Assembly (NCBI GenBank): GCA_905250075.1
Contig: CAJNOP010000086.1
Coordinates: 558,440 to 622,439 of the forward strand
Source of the DNA: Rotaria sp. Silwood1
Taxonomy: Eukaryota; Rotifera; Eurotatoria; Philodinida; Philodinidae
Reading direction: 5' to 3'
Length of the DNA stretch: 64,000 nt
Numbering within the stretch: position 1 is the first letter of the stretch; the number at the start of each line of letters is the position of its first letter. The position numbers and the translations under genes were made by a program. Positions 52,910-64,000 of this stretch are shown here, piece after piece. The notes beneath the pieces are model-generated. The model saw only the letters and a program-made list of their open reading frames with translations. It did no database searches and was not told the origin of the DNA.

Positions 52910-54398
52910 ATACATAATAAATTTCATTGCATGGATAATATATATTGTTTGTTTTTTGTAGTATTAAAATTATATGTCATTATTTATTTTTTTCTAATCA
53001 AGAATTAGAGATTCTTTTTTTAGAGTATTTCAATGATTCAATAAAAATATTCAGAATTAATGTAGTGTATACATTAGTTTTTTCATAGATACATTTGTAA
53101 AGTGATATGCTTTGTCAACATGACATGTAAAGAATAGTCTTAATTTGTTTTAATTTGAAGTACTTATGAGCACAGTTAAATGATAATCCAGAAAGAAAAT
53201 AATGTTGCTCGTCATAGACAAAAAACGTCTTAGTCTTGATAAATCATGTAGTTGTGAAACTGTTTTATATCGTTTGATTGAATAACGACAATTTCAAAGG
53301 ATAAAACATAAGATTTATTTAAAAAAAATTAATTAGCAAAGAATTGCTTTAAAACAAATGGCTGATATTCAATGATGAAAATAAAAAATCGAGTATATTT
53401 CTTCTCTGATTATTTTTTCTTGCATTTAGCTAAACCTGATACTTTGGAAGGACGATTCGCTCAGTAACATCAATCTTATGGCCCCTAATATATACAGGAA
53501 AAGTTCCAGCCAAATCCAATAAACAAGCTTTTCTCTTATGAATTATAGTGCGTGCCTTCATATGATGTATTCAGCGAACATAAAAAAAAATATTTTTATG
53601 GCAAAAGTTAAATTCACATTGTTGATTTGAAATCTTCAATTTGTAAATTTTCAGTTCATATAATATTCATTTCTAAATGTCTCATAGTTTATAAGAATCC
53701 AATTTGTGTACAATGGTATTTACAAGAGCCATTGGACAAGAGAAGATTAATTTTTACAACTACAATTCTCAGTTTGCCCCTGCATATTCAATGCCGAGTA
53801 CAATATCTTTTTTGTGTATCTATTCTTTATGATCTCGTTATCTATATTTCTCTCTCCTTCTTGTTGATAATGCACACAGAGAGAGCGGCCTGAAGGCAGT
53901 CTCACCTGGTGACCAAACATATCTTTTACATTGTCCTTCTTTTTAAGAAAGAATAAGGTAAGACAAGTGCGTATTTATTCATAAACGGATTCGCGCAGCC
54001 TTTTCTAGAAGAAAGAAGAATTGCTACAATGTTTTTGAGAAATTTCAATAAAATCTATTAGCCTGGAGCAGTGAAATTTTTTTGATAGTGGTCTAAAAAT
54101 GTTTGTTTTAGGGTTTCAAGATTTTCAATTTGAAGATCTAAATCAAAGTTTTCGTTGGCAACAGTCTGTTGGATAAAACCCCTTCTAACGTTCTAACTCA
54201 ATCGAGAATAAGGTTTTATTGTAACTATGGCGCTAAAAACATCCATGGTATTGCCAGTGGAGCAGAATATTTCCAAATGAGATAAAAATAAATGCTAGAC
54301 GCATTTTTGAAAAGTTCTAGCTACTCTTTTTTTTTCAGAAAGACTTCTTTCAACGTCCAAAATATTCGATTCTAGATCTCTGTCTTTCGGCGTCCATC
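52910..54398. other. Intergenic region between TMEM245 and the ammonia-lyase gene
   Basis: No gene is seen. Open frames near 53627 are hydrophobic AT-rich translations. A T-rich run ending in CAG at 54336-54338 lies about 60 bases upstream of the next ATG and resembles a splice acceptor. Confidence 0.45.
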
Positions 54399-55559
54399 AT
54401 GGCTCGTACTTTACATACTTCGAACATTTACTTTAACCCAAAAGTTCTTTCATTTGAAATGCCATCAACTACTGCTGCCGTTCTTGAATTTCATCAAAAA
54501 CTTCCATGCTATGCTCCAACTCGCCTCGTGGAAGCTCCACTTGCCGCTAAGCGTCTAGGCGTTCGTCATATCTGGGTAAAAGATGAGTCAAGTCGGTTCG
54601 GATTACCAGCTTACAAAATTCTTGGAGCATCCTGGGCCACATATCGCGAGTTGGAAACTCGTTTCGGTCCTTTTCAGCCATGGTCTAGTCTTGATGAATT
54701 GAAAGAGCAATTAAAGGATTTGGATATCACTCTAATCACCGCTACTGACGGAAATCATGGTCGAGCTGTCGCGTGCATGGCTCGATGGCTCGGATTCAAG
54801 GCACATGTGTTTGTTCCAGATGATATGGTACATGCTCGGAGAGAAGCGATTAAGAGCGAAGGAGCACATATCGAAATCGTCCATGGAACGTATGATGATG
54901 CTGTAGCTAAATTAGCTCAAATTTCGGGAGACAAGTATCTAGTCATCAGCGATACAGCATGGGAAGGCTACGAGCGAGTGCCTACTTGGATTGTCGAAGG
55001 ATATGGAACGATATTTCAAGAAATCGATGAACAACTTAGAATACTCGGAGCAGAACAGCCACATTTGGTAGCGGTACAAATGGGTGTCGGTTCTCTTGCT
55101 GCCTCTGTTGTTCGTCACTATCGTTCGCCTAACCGTACAACACACATTGTCGGCGTGGAGCCAACACATGCTGCGTGTGTACTACGTTCATTAGAAGCAG
55201 GTGAACTTAAAGAAGTCCCAGGTCCACATACATCAATAATGGCTGGTCTCAATTGTGGAAAGCCATCTCCCCTTGCCTGGCCTCTTCTGCGCAATGGTCT
55301 GAGTGGATCAGTGGCCATTGAAGATAGTTTCGCAGAAGAAGCCATGCGTCTACTCGCTCAAGATGAAGTAATATCGGGAGAGTCTGGAGCGGCAGGCCTA
55401 GCTGGCCTTCTGGCTGTACTGACCGAGAAGAATGAGACAGATATGATACCTCAAAAATTCGGCATCGATCACAATAGTAGCGTTTTGATCATATCAACCG
55501 AAGGTGCAACGGATCCACAAGCGTATCTTCGAATTGTTGGTCGTATACCTAAGACATGA
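54399..55559 (+). CDS. 2,3-diaminopropionate ammonia-lyase (PLP fold type II); intronless, horizontal-transfer candidate
   Basis: A 386-residue single-exon frame. RFGLPAYKILGASWA (residues 66-80) holds the PLP-binding lysine K73. ATDGNHGRAVA (115-125) contains D117, the position of a catalytic Asp in bacterial YgeX. SDTAWEGYERVPTWIVEGY (184-202) is the hallmark of this enzyme and separates it from threonine dehydratase and cysteine synthase. A glycine-rich MGVGSLAASVV binds the PLP phosphate. The reaction is 2,3-diaminopropionate to pyruvate plus two ammonia. The length fits the bacterial enzymes (about 400). The gene has no intron in 1.16 kb, and its third codon positions carry more C/G than the neighbouring core genes (by eye). 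Flanking DNA shows no bacterial genes, so if transferred it is established in the host genome. An upstream acceptor-like CAG suggests host-type expression. Confidence 0.9.
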   Translation: MARTLHTSNIYFNPKVLSFEMPSTTAAVLEFHQKLPCYAPTRLVEAPLAAKRLGVRHIWVKDESSRFGLPAYKILGASWATYRELETRFGPFQPWSSLDELKEQLKDLDITLITATDGNHGRAVACMARWLGFKAHVFVPDDMVHARREAIKSEGAHIEIVHGTYDDAVAKLAQISGDKYLVISDTAWEGYERVPTWIVEGYGTIFQEIDEQLRILGAEQPHLVAVQMGVGSLAASVVRHYRSPNRTTHIVGVEPTHAACVLRSLEAGELKEVPGPHTSIMAGLNCGKPSPLAWPLLRNGLSGSVAIEDSFAEEAMRLLAQDEVISGESGAAGLAGLLAVLTEKNETDMIPQKFGIDHNSSVLIISTEGATDPQAYLRIVGRIPKT

Positions 55560-56249
55560 TATTCAATGATTTGTTGAAGAGTTTTTTATTTGTAGACTTT
55601 TCTTTTTTGTCAGTCGAAAGAGCCTTTTCTTTCTCATCTTATCAAAAAATGATCTATGAAATCAACAATGTTTTTCACACAGAAAAGTAACGATGTAGAT
55701 AACATCAGTAATATACCAGTGAGAATATCGAAGTCAACATTATAACTATTTTGCAATAGAAGTCAATTCTCAAGCCAGTTTCAACACATTTGAACTAACC
55801 ACATTGTGAGAAACATACTTAAGAAAACGATAATGGCGTTGAAACTGTCAAAATTTCTGATCATGGTTTGAGCCACCTTTTTCTAGCTTCTAACCAGTTC
55901 CTTCAGAGAAAACGAATGTCGAGTTTCAGTTCTTTTGAAAACAAGTGTAAACCTTTTCTTTTCCAATGTGTTAGAACTGAAGAAACAAGTCCCATGCCTA
56001 GAATTGATATCGAACTGTCACATGAATAAATAAGAGCTTGTAAATTTTCGAAATAGATACTTCTAAGGTAGACCGTTCTGAGAAAGTGAAAATTAGTATT
56101 CTCTTTTCCTGCACCGATACCCACAGTCATCCATACCCACATCGACACCAACATGCACTCACATCTCACCCAAATAGTACAAAGCTCAAATATACTTATA
56201 ATTTAGATGATGTATTAAATTTCATGATTGCAGTACTGTTCAAAAATTT
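55560..56249. other. Intergenic region between convergent genes
   Basis: No gene is seen. At about 56112-56165 a C-rich run with CCCACA/CACACC-like words (single arm of the telomere-like type) occurs. The region lies between the 3' ends of the ammonia-lyase gene and the reverse-strand gene. Confidence 0.45.
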
Positions 56250-57417
56250 TTACAATATTCCAGATTTTGCTTTCATTCGTACGAGTAACCCATAGGCAAC
56301 AATCGAAGATCGAATATCGGTAAAGTATTCAATTTTTTCGTTCGGTATATAGGGGCAAAGACGTATCGATCGAGCTCCCACTGTTTCGCCTTGTACTTGG
56401 AATGAACCTGGTTGTTGACGACATTGGAGTGCCATCTGTACTTCGTAATTAGTACGATCTGCATGCGAATAAAATGAATTCGTTGAACTGTAAACAGGTA
56501 AACTTGAATAGACCATTGTTGGCGATGTGAAAATAAATTTTTGATTGGGAATATGTCCTTCTCGTATACCTAATATTGTGCCATCGATTAATTTATCACC
56601 AGGTAAATAGAAATGACGATGTGTAAGAATTGAACGTGCTGCTATTTTCGTTGTACCATGAAATGTTACAATCCATTTATTCCAAATATCATGTTCTTCT
56701 TTAAACATAGGATCAACATGAAGACCAAGACGAGTCCAACCGCGTGGTATAACATAATGGCTACCATCAGCTAAGAGAAGATTTTCCCATGTAGATGGAT
56801 AACAATCCGTACAAAAACATCGATTATGTGTCTCGTCAAATAAGGATTTAGGCCAGTTTAATGAATCAACAAATTCTTTAGCGAGTTTCATTAAGGGACA
56901 TTCTGATGGCTATAATGATTGAATCATTTTATCTTTAGTGGTCGATAAGAAAGCGGACATTTTATCGATCAAATGAGATAGTTCCTCCCTTCTTGTAAGC
57001 GATACACGATGGTAAGGTCGCGATTGCTCGCTCGATTTTTGTTGCGTATCCTGTACATCATAATCTTTATTCTCATTCTGAACAATATCATCATTGGCAT
57101 AATTTATATTATCAACCAATGAATTTTGATTCACACCAGTGTTTTGTATTGCCGAAGAAACATCTAAACATCATGAATTATGAATAAAAAAACTAATTAT
57201 TATGAAATCATTAATTAGAATTGTACGGAAGTTCGTGTAGACTTTTTTTATTCTAAACATATACATATAGAAAGATAGATAGAAATGATGTTCTTCGAGT
57301 TCTAGCATCGATATTATCCCTATTTTTAAAGGAACAATCTCTAAATCAGATATATCACTGCTCATTAACGGAAATGTTTTTTGTACCTTTGTTAAGGAAC
57401 AATCTAACAGCATTCAT
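56250..57417 (-). CDS. PARP/ART-like domain protein, three exons (in-frame TAG falls in an inferred intron)
   Basis: Minus-strand exons: 57417-57387, 57163-57006, 56909-56250; 282 residues. Intron 1 (223 bases) is well supported by phase. Intron 2 (57005-56910, 96 bases, GTATCG...ATTATAG) is inferred because it removes an in-frame TAG exactly at its 3' end. Residues 12-63 are polar and probably disordered. A CFCTDC cluster (94-99) may bind metal. FHGT at 146-149, an FTSPTMVYSS region near 190-199, and NEKIEYFTDIRSS (253-265) line up with the His, Tyr and Glu of PARP-type ADP-ribosyltransferases (H147, a Tyr near 197, E254), including the strand spacing to the C-terminal YGLLV. The inferred activity is mono- or poly-ADP-ribosylation or a degenerate relative. 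If intron 2 is not real, the gene is broken by the stop. The family name is tentative. Confidence 0.6.
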
Positions 57418-59102
57418 TATTGTTTATTATATATGTATAGAGTGGCGCTCAAAATTATTCATAAACCCAACAAATATCAACGGTTGTTGACAAAATATAA
57501 CTGAGTACTGATGCTCTCTGCACTGGAACTTGCAGCCTTATAGAGCATACCTTGATGGCTTAAGGCTCAAAATAGTAAAATTGTAGAGTTTTGATTTAGC
57601 TGAAAATTACTTATACAACTATCGCAAGAAGCAAAATGATCTCACCATCGAGTATTTTGCAAATACATCAACATGAGTAAATCATATAGACTTAAATTGG
57701 TTTTTAAAGATACGGCATGAAATTCTCTACAAGATTGGCTGATCAAAAATATATACTTTATTAATAAAAAATGTTTTCCTATAAATAAACATTGTTTCTT
57801 CCGTCGATGCATACGTACATGTTCTTCGAGAATGAATTCAATGAGAACGCATTTTCCTTCAGAATAAACTGGCTCAAGTGCGTTCTGCTATTTTGTAGAA
57901 CGAGTTCAGACGCGTTTTTTCTCTGAACGTATTCGAACCTACTTTTTAAGAACGAGATCGCGACCATATTTTTTTCATCAGCATCTTTTCATTGCTAGTC
58001 GCAATTCAGTTCTACTCAAACGACGTATTAATTGAAACTCAAAATGTAACTTGTGTGAAGATTTAGTTATTCTTTTTGAGAATTGACTTTTCTATCAAAA
58101 AAGGTCCCTTAAATATGCAGCTGTTTAAGATCATATATAAAAGAATACTCGGCATGGCGTGTCTCTAAGCAGCTCTATAGAACAAAGTGACGAAAGACGT
58201 TTCATGTGAGCACTTTTTGTATTCAGATGATAAAATATCGAATCAGTATATGTGACTTGCTATGGCTCTAAGTGTTGAAAAATAAATTCATATGCAATTA
58301 AATATAGTCGAATAACAATATGTACACTCTCTTTAATTTCAAACAGCTGCTTCAGATTAAGTTTTGTAATGTTTCTTAAACGCATAGCAGAAATATTATT
58401 TTTCAATGGGTCTGTAAAAACAAGCAACTTAACATCGTCAAGTTGTTGATCTTCTTTTCATTGAAAATAAAACTAAGAATCTTATGAACTCCAGTATGCG
58501 AAATAATGCGATATGAACATCGAATGCTCACATGTATTATGTGGTTCTTCTGTGTTACGTGAATATGTTTTTATAATTAAACCTTGTTAAATCTTACTTT
58601 CAATGGCGGTTTGAATGAACATCTGGCATCTCATGAATTTTCAACTACGTGGATGCAAGATAGATACAATAATTACATATTACATTTTTTGTACTTGATG
58701 GCAATACTTTTTTATGTCCTCTCTAAAAGCTATTAGGATGACCAATTTTATTTTTCATAAAAACACGAAATAGAGAATATCTTGACTAGGATTTTTTTGT
58801 TAACTACTCGATTTAACAACATAAAGAAAACAGAGAAAAATAGGGACGAACTTTAGCTTATTATTTTTAGATATCCATTAATAACTGCGATTATCATAAT
58901 GTATTGAGTGCATGTTTTAAAAGTTCATCTGCAGCGATTGCTATGAAGTTATAAAATGAGCACTGTGATACAAATTTTGCGTCGACCATTTCAAAGTTGC
59001 CTTTACATAAATTCTTATTTGTTTATTCAATATTTTCGGTAGTAAAGACATGTCTTAAAGATCAATAATCTGCATACATTTTTACTTCGATTTTATAGGT
59101 GA

Positions 59103-59152
59103 ATGTGGGTGTGTGAGTCTTCTTTTAGTCCACACATCCACACCCACACCCT
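59103..59152. repeat. Telomere-like hairpin with TTCTTTTAG loop
   Basis: TGTGGGTGTGTGAG at about 59105-59118 is followed by the loop TCTTCTTTTAGT, then CCACACATCCACACCCACACCC to 59152. The loop shares the TTCTTTT core with hairpins A and B. Confidence 0.65.
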
Positions 59153-59474
59153 AATTTTTCTGTTAAATTTTTTTTTTTAAAATAACCTTTCTCATAAAAA
59201 TCTTTTTTCTTGAAATAACGAACTCGAAATTCGGAAAAAAATCGATTTCAGATTCTGATTCTCCAGCCTTAATTACTTTGGTCACACTTTGTAAAAATTA
59301 CTATTTTCAGAAAAAATTTTTTCCATGACGAAAAAATGAAACTCAGAACTTTGAGAAACCGATCACAGATTCGGTTTCCTCGATCTCGATTATTTTTGGT
59401 CAAATTTTGTAGAAGCGTATAATTTGTAAGAAGCTGTCTTTAATTCGATGGAATTGGAAAAGTTCTACTAACGT

Positions 59475-59566
59475 GAAGGGGGCACTTGTTGCGTTCTCTG
59501 TTCTTGGGAACGCGGATCGCCATGGCGTTTCCGTTTCTAGGAACGGAACACAAAAGTGACACCCCT
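59475..59566. repeat. GC-rich imperfect palindrome, possible hAT-type micro-element
   Basis: GGGGGCACTTGTTGCGTTC on the left faces GAACACAAAAGTGACACCCC on the right, with CGTTCCTAGAAACG-like and CCATGG palindromes inside. GGGGTGTCAC-type ends recall hAT termini, but no exact 8-bp duplication was found. Confidence 0.4.
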
Positions 59567-59996
59567 AGTGACAAGCTACTCAATTTAATTTGCCATCACG
59601 CCGAGGTAAGCAAACAAAACAGAATACGACCACCATGACTAGTCCAAAGTGTTCACTACGCCTGCCTGATCTAGTGTAAAATGTCTCGCGACCTTCGCCA
59701 TGACTAGTCAAATTTTGAACACATCATCGTATTGTTCCTACACGTGCCTGAGTAAAGTCTACCAAATCCGAACGGAATTTCCTTTTTCTGGCTTTCTTGA
59801 ACAGGTGGAGGTACAGCTTCTTGTTTAACATGGTTAGTGATTGAATTGTGACGTCTCTTGTTGTCGTTATCCATTAGTGCTGCAATCGAAAACAATATGC
59901 ATTACATAGACTTTTTCTTCGTTAGGAGTGCCGAAGAGGACTGTGAATGTGGAGGTGAGTTTCGGTTGGTGTGCAGATACTTATGTAAGAATTTGG

Positions 59997-60057
59997 ATGT
60001 GGGTGTGGGTGGGTGTGGATGATGGAAAATTCGTACTCATCCCATATCCACACCCTT
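59997..60057. repeat. Telomere-like hairpin, GGGTGTGG arm facing CCACACCC
   Basis: ATGTGGGTGTGGGTGGGTGTGGATGATGG (left) faces CATCCCATATCCACACCCT (right) around a loop of about 15 bases. Pairing is imperfect. Confidence 0.55.
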
Positions 60058-60787
60058 TAGGGAGAATTCCATAGAATCCTGGAGAATCTAGAGGATGCTT
60101 GGGAATTCTGAAGAACCACCGAAATCCTAAAGAACCATAGGGGACTCTTGAAACTCAGTGGAATTCGATGTTTAAGTAGTTCGTGATTTTTGTCTTGGAT
60201 AGAATAAAACAGGAGTTGTTACCGATAGAAACTTAATAATCCGTATGAATTTTACATGTTATGCTTTCGTAAAATTGAAGTAACAGATTGTTGCTTCCGA
60301 GAACTACGGCCTTCAACCCGTCCGATTTTATGCAAGCAGCTAGAGAAACTATTTCGAATATTCAATGAAACAAAGTTTTGAATGAACTTCTACCTATGGT
60401 TTTTTTCTTCGAAATCAGTGCGTGTGTGGGCCATATAGGTCTGTTGATGACGTTTCGAGTACTCCATCCAATCTTAGAAATTCTTCTAACAAAGTGTTCA
60501 TCAAAGTCAAATAATGAAAACCAGCCATACCGAGTCAATTCTACCGATGGTTTCTTCCAAATTACTCGAGTATTGTGTAAGTAAGAAGAGCGCATTGTTT
60601 GTCAACTATTTTTTTCTAGCTTTCACATCATGGCAACATTTCGATCCCTTTTCGCCTTCTTTTTCTTTCATTTTGAATTCCTTTCATCTAAATACTCTTT
60701 GTTGAAGGAATTCACATAGCAAGAGTAAAAAATAAAAGGTAAACAGCAGAAGACAATTGCTTCTAAATAAGAAAAAGAATCATATTT

Positions 60788-60985
60788 GCGACTGTGGCTG
60801 TGCGTGGATGGGGTGTGTGGGTGAGTGCGGGCATGGGTGGATGTCTGGGTGTGCGAGTGCGGATGCTCAGTGTAGGTGTACCTATGCATGACGACTCGTA
60901 TGCATTTTCATATGTTGAAGTTGTCCCCACATGTACAATCACATTCGCATCGATATCCACACCCATACCCACACTCACCCCTCAA
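60788..60985. repeat. Long GT-rich tract facing a CA-rich tract
   Basis: From about 60788 to 60880 the + strand is rich in GTGGGTG, GGGTGTG and GGATG words. From about 60952 to 60985 it is rich in CCACACCCATACCCACACTCACCCC. The two can pair imperfectly. It is the longest telomere-like tract in the window. Confidence 0.55.
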
Positions 60986-63900
60986 GCTTGCGAAACATGA
61001 TGAATAAAAATAAAATGAGAATCGTATATGATGGAGAGAGATATGAAAGATGTGTACGTGTTATCAGATATTTTGTCTGTCAACCTTCATACAAACCAGT
61101 GTGTTCTCCCTCTTTGCATTCGCTCAAGCACACAGTTTTACCTTTTTTCTAGTTTGAAACAACGTTTCTCAGGTATGTGCGCAAACATAAGGTATATATA
61201 ACAAAAGTAATAAATGATGAAGGCTACAGTGAGAGATACTCATTCGCAAGCAAACATGTCAGCTAGTGCATTATGTTTAATTTCATAATTTTACATGTGC
61301 TGCATCAAAATTCTTATTTTTTGTAACATGCGTGATGCTCTAGTATTAGAGTTAAAGCATCGATTTCGACCTATAGTTGATCCCGAGATATTGGTAAGAA
61401 TAGTCATTATGGAAGAATTAATTTCGAATACTTTTCTATACACTATCTAACATTTATTCTTCAACAGTAACTTTCTGAAAGAATTCATATATTCTATCGA
61501 AGTAATAGCGGTCAACGGAACTGTAATCTCAGAAGAGATAGCTGAGTAAGTTATAGCTTCTTCACATAATAGTGTCGAATTTAGTTCAGATTAACTGAAT
61601 ATCCAATAACTATCAATTAATTGATCACATTATACTCAAACTTGCATTTATAGTTAATTTTTCATTTTATAGACATACATGTCATCTTTTATGAACACCC
61701 AAAAAAAGTTATTGAGAGAAATTAAACATTTCATTTTTTTAACACTTTACATCGTTGAAATTTTATTCATTTGATACTTAGTTTAATAACTAATAAAATA
61801 GATCTATAGAATACTATCCTCTGAATTGAACGAATTTTGAGTATATAATCATAGAAAAACCTATCGGGCGTAAACATGGTAAATGTAAATAAGGTCCTCA
61901 GTCTAAGTAAGGGGCAAATAATTACTTCGTCGTACTGAGTTTTTAAATTCCCACTCTCATTTGTGTATTAATCAAATATAAATTATACTTGCAAAAATAA
62001 TCTCGAAATAGAGCAAATCAGTCCAATCCTCTAAGAATAAGTATTCAATGAAGAAGTAGGAGAAGCTTGTGACTTCAGAGCAGACATTACCTCGGTTCAA
62101 GGCAGAACACAGATGGCGCTTTACAAAAGCTGAAGATTATAATTCCAGCTATGGAAAAGTTGAGCAAAGTGTTGGATGAAGCTCGTCGAGTTCCATTTGG
62201 AATAAGGATGAGTTTTCAAACTAGATCGTGACTAAATTCGTGGCGGAATTACTTTGAGAGTACGTGAATCTCATAAAGAAAATTTGATTTTTAAGACAAT
62301 CAATTAAAGCTATGGCGAACCTAATTAAACCAGTCGATAGAGCTCATTTAGTTCTACTCGAAACAATAACAGGAGTTTTGAAAGAAGTTCTTCGGCGAGT
62401 TTGAGGTAGAAAAACTTGAATCTAATGATAAATTTACCAAAATCTCGGTTCAGAGTTTTCAAAATTCGAACCGAAAAAGAAATTTTTATAAATGTTAAAG
62501 CTCTATTGGATATTGATTGAGTTCCATAGATTCCCAGGATTGCAGAAATTGAGTCGAAACAGCACTTTCCAAAAATCTCAAGAATTTCATGCCATGTCTT
62601 TTAATATCGGAAGTTATCTTGTTCCATGATGCTAAACATGTTCGGAACTGATTGAGCAAGCCAAACTAGCACTGAGATAATTCTATTAATTTCGTACCAG
62701 AATTATTTATCTGTCCTATAAGGAATTCAAGTTATATTTCATCTAATTTATTTGCAGTACAGAGAACTTATTCAATTAGTGTCAAAGTAATTATAAAGCA
62801 AGATTCATAAGAAAACACAAAATAACATATGAGATAAAGAAGATATGAACAAAATTATTGTTAGGAGTGTTGAGTCATATACAAATCTTTGTTTCGAGAA
62901 TCTTGAGATAGATATTTGTGCTTTTCCTGATCTGCTTACGAATAACTTTATTCAAATGTTTCAGTACTCATCAGATTAATTTCTTCAGTGTAAGGTTTAC
63001 AACAGCAACAGTTATAACTATATATGAGTCTTCTTTTATATAAATTGCAGACTTTCAACGTGATGACGTTACGATCCTAAAAGCATCATGTTCTCTTTTT
63101 CTTTTCTCTCTCTAATACTGGTACAGTATAAATATAATAAATTGGACAGGATGACAACTATCAGTTATCCTTGTTTTTCGTACCCGTATTAGAAACAGAA
63201 GAAAAAAAAGAGCATTAGCCTTTTAGGATCATAAGATCATTGCTTTTAAGTTGTGCAATAAAAAAAAAAACAAAGAACCATATCTGTTGTTGTAGTGTTG
63301 ACGCAAAGAAGGTTATTTAATGATTATCGAAACGTCTGAATAAAATTATTTGTCAATAAAACAGTATTAGAAGATTAGCTTAGCAGAATAAACATTAGAG
63401 AACGCACAAAAAAAAAAATAAAAGAAATTTATTCTTTTAAAATAAATAGTATCACTGAATACTATAGGTGTACAACGTCAAAATGTATACGTGAATAGTA
63501 AAGCTATTCATGTGAATACTACATTAATTACAATATCACTTACCAGCTGATTTCGGGTATGAAAAGTATTCATATCGGAGTATCGTAAACAAAGTTCTAA
63601 ATAACGTTGGTAAGATTCTACGATTATGTTTAATAATGTTGTAATAATTGTAAGATAATCTTTCAATGCACAAGTTTGATTAATTTATTTGTTACTTCTC
63701 CAAAATTACGTGTATATGAATCAACGTGATCTTTTATAAATGAAAATGTTTTTTTGTTTTGTCGCTTATGGAACTCTTAAGTTAAGGGTCGTCAGATGCA
63801 TTTACAGTATTTTGTTCTATTTCCGACTTTGAACAAATGTACGGTTCATTCAGAAAATTTCACACAGAACCAATGAAATGAAAATAAATTAAAAAACTAC

Positions 63901-64000
63901 ATAGAAAAATAGAAACAGAAGCGATGAAACACATACAGCACTATTTTTCTTCTAATTTCAGAACATTATCAGTAATTTTTTAAGAAGTTTTTTTTCAGTT

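Larger units (their letters stand above)
57418..64000. other. Terminal region without a convincing gene
   Basis: About 6.6 kb of AT-rich DNA. Contents: a single Tc1-like end near 57440 (GAGTGGCGCTCAAAATTATT after TATA) with no partner found, a GC-rich palindrome at 59475-59566, telomere-like hairpins at 59103-59152, about 59997-60057 and about 60788-60985, and short frames near 59704-59895 and 60362-60595 that could not be assigned. 61200-64000 contains nothing recognisable. Confidence 0.5.

Noticed and set aside
57437-57480. Single Tc1-like terminus GAGTGGCGCTCAAAATTATT
   Set aside because: No inverted partner was found within the window, so no element boundaries can be given.
59704-59895. 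Minus-strand frame with ATG GAT AAC start after an acceptor-like GATTGCAG (56 codons from the ATG)
   Set aside because: The composition looks coding-like, but no downstream exon or family could be found. It may be a first exon, but support is too weak.
60362-60595. Overlapping open frames on both strands
   Set aside because: Both strands are open over the same bases; the minus reading (RYGWFSLFDFDEHF) looks slightly better, but nothing supports start, splice sites or family.

Overview
The window looks like nuclear DNA of a bdelloid rotifer (Adineta/Rotaria type) or a close relative. This is inferred from four things: animal genes cut by many short GT-AG introns, strongly AT-rich intergenic and intron DNA, intronless genes of bacterial type lying among them, and many small clusters of GGGTGT/ACACCC. 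From memory, a TGTGGG-type repeat is the telomere unit reported for bdelloids. All gene models were built by hand from reading frame, splice-site phase and remembered family sequence. No search was run.

Layout. (1) 1-14.8 kb is accessory in character. It has an intronless FabL-like short-chain reductase (479-1267), a reverse-strand F-box + LamG gene split by an in-frame TAG (2323-3267), an intronless TerB-domain gene (11842-12396), and a set of non-autonomous transposons: two TA-flanked elements with CAGGRTG ends, one TA-flanked fold-back element carrying a nested hAT-like element, and smaller inverted repeats. (2) 14.8-53 kb is the gene-rich core, all on the + strand: a small PPxY membrane protein, an eight-exon Argonaute with a DEDD-type catalytic set, a seven-exon ornithine cyclodeaminase/mu-crystallin gene with a 3 kb intron holding a TTAA-flanked element, then lipin, DHX37, GMP reductase, a Ly6-like protein and an unknown basic protein in close tandem, and TMEM245. 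(3) 53-64 kb is accessory again: an intronless diaminopropionate ammonia-lyase (54399-55559), a reverse-strand three-exon gene with a PARP/ART-like H-Y-E signature, and about 6.6 kb without a convincing gene but with several GT-rich telomere-like hairpins.

How the genes relate. The core genes are ordinary housekeeping functions: phospholipid synthesis, small-subunit ribosome assembly, purine salvage and small-RNA silencing. They share no pathway, but five of them (30464-48032) sit 177-350 bases apart on one strand, with acceptor-like signals just upstream of several start codons, so linked transcription with spliced-leader processing is worth testing. The three intronless genes are candidate horizontal acquisitions. 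They use C/G-ending codons more often than the core genes (judged by eye) and each has a poly-T/AG acceptor-like signal upstream of its ATG.

The most unusual recurring signal is a dispersed family of hairpins with telomere-like arms. Two of them, 7 kb apart, share the same 20-base loop length and a related loop sequence, so they look like copies of one small element and not like random GT-rich DNA.
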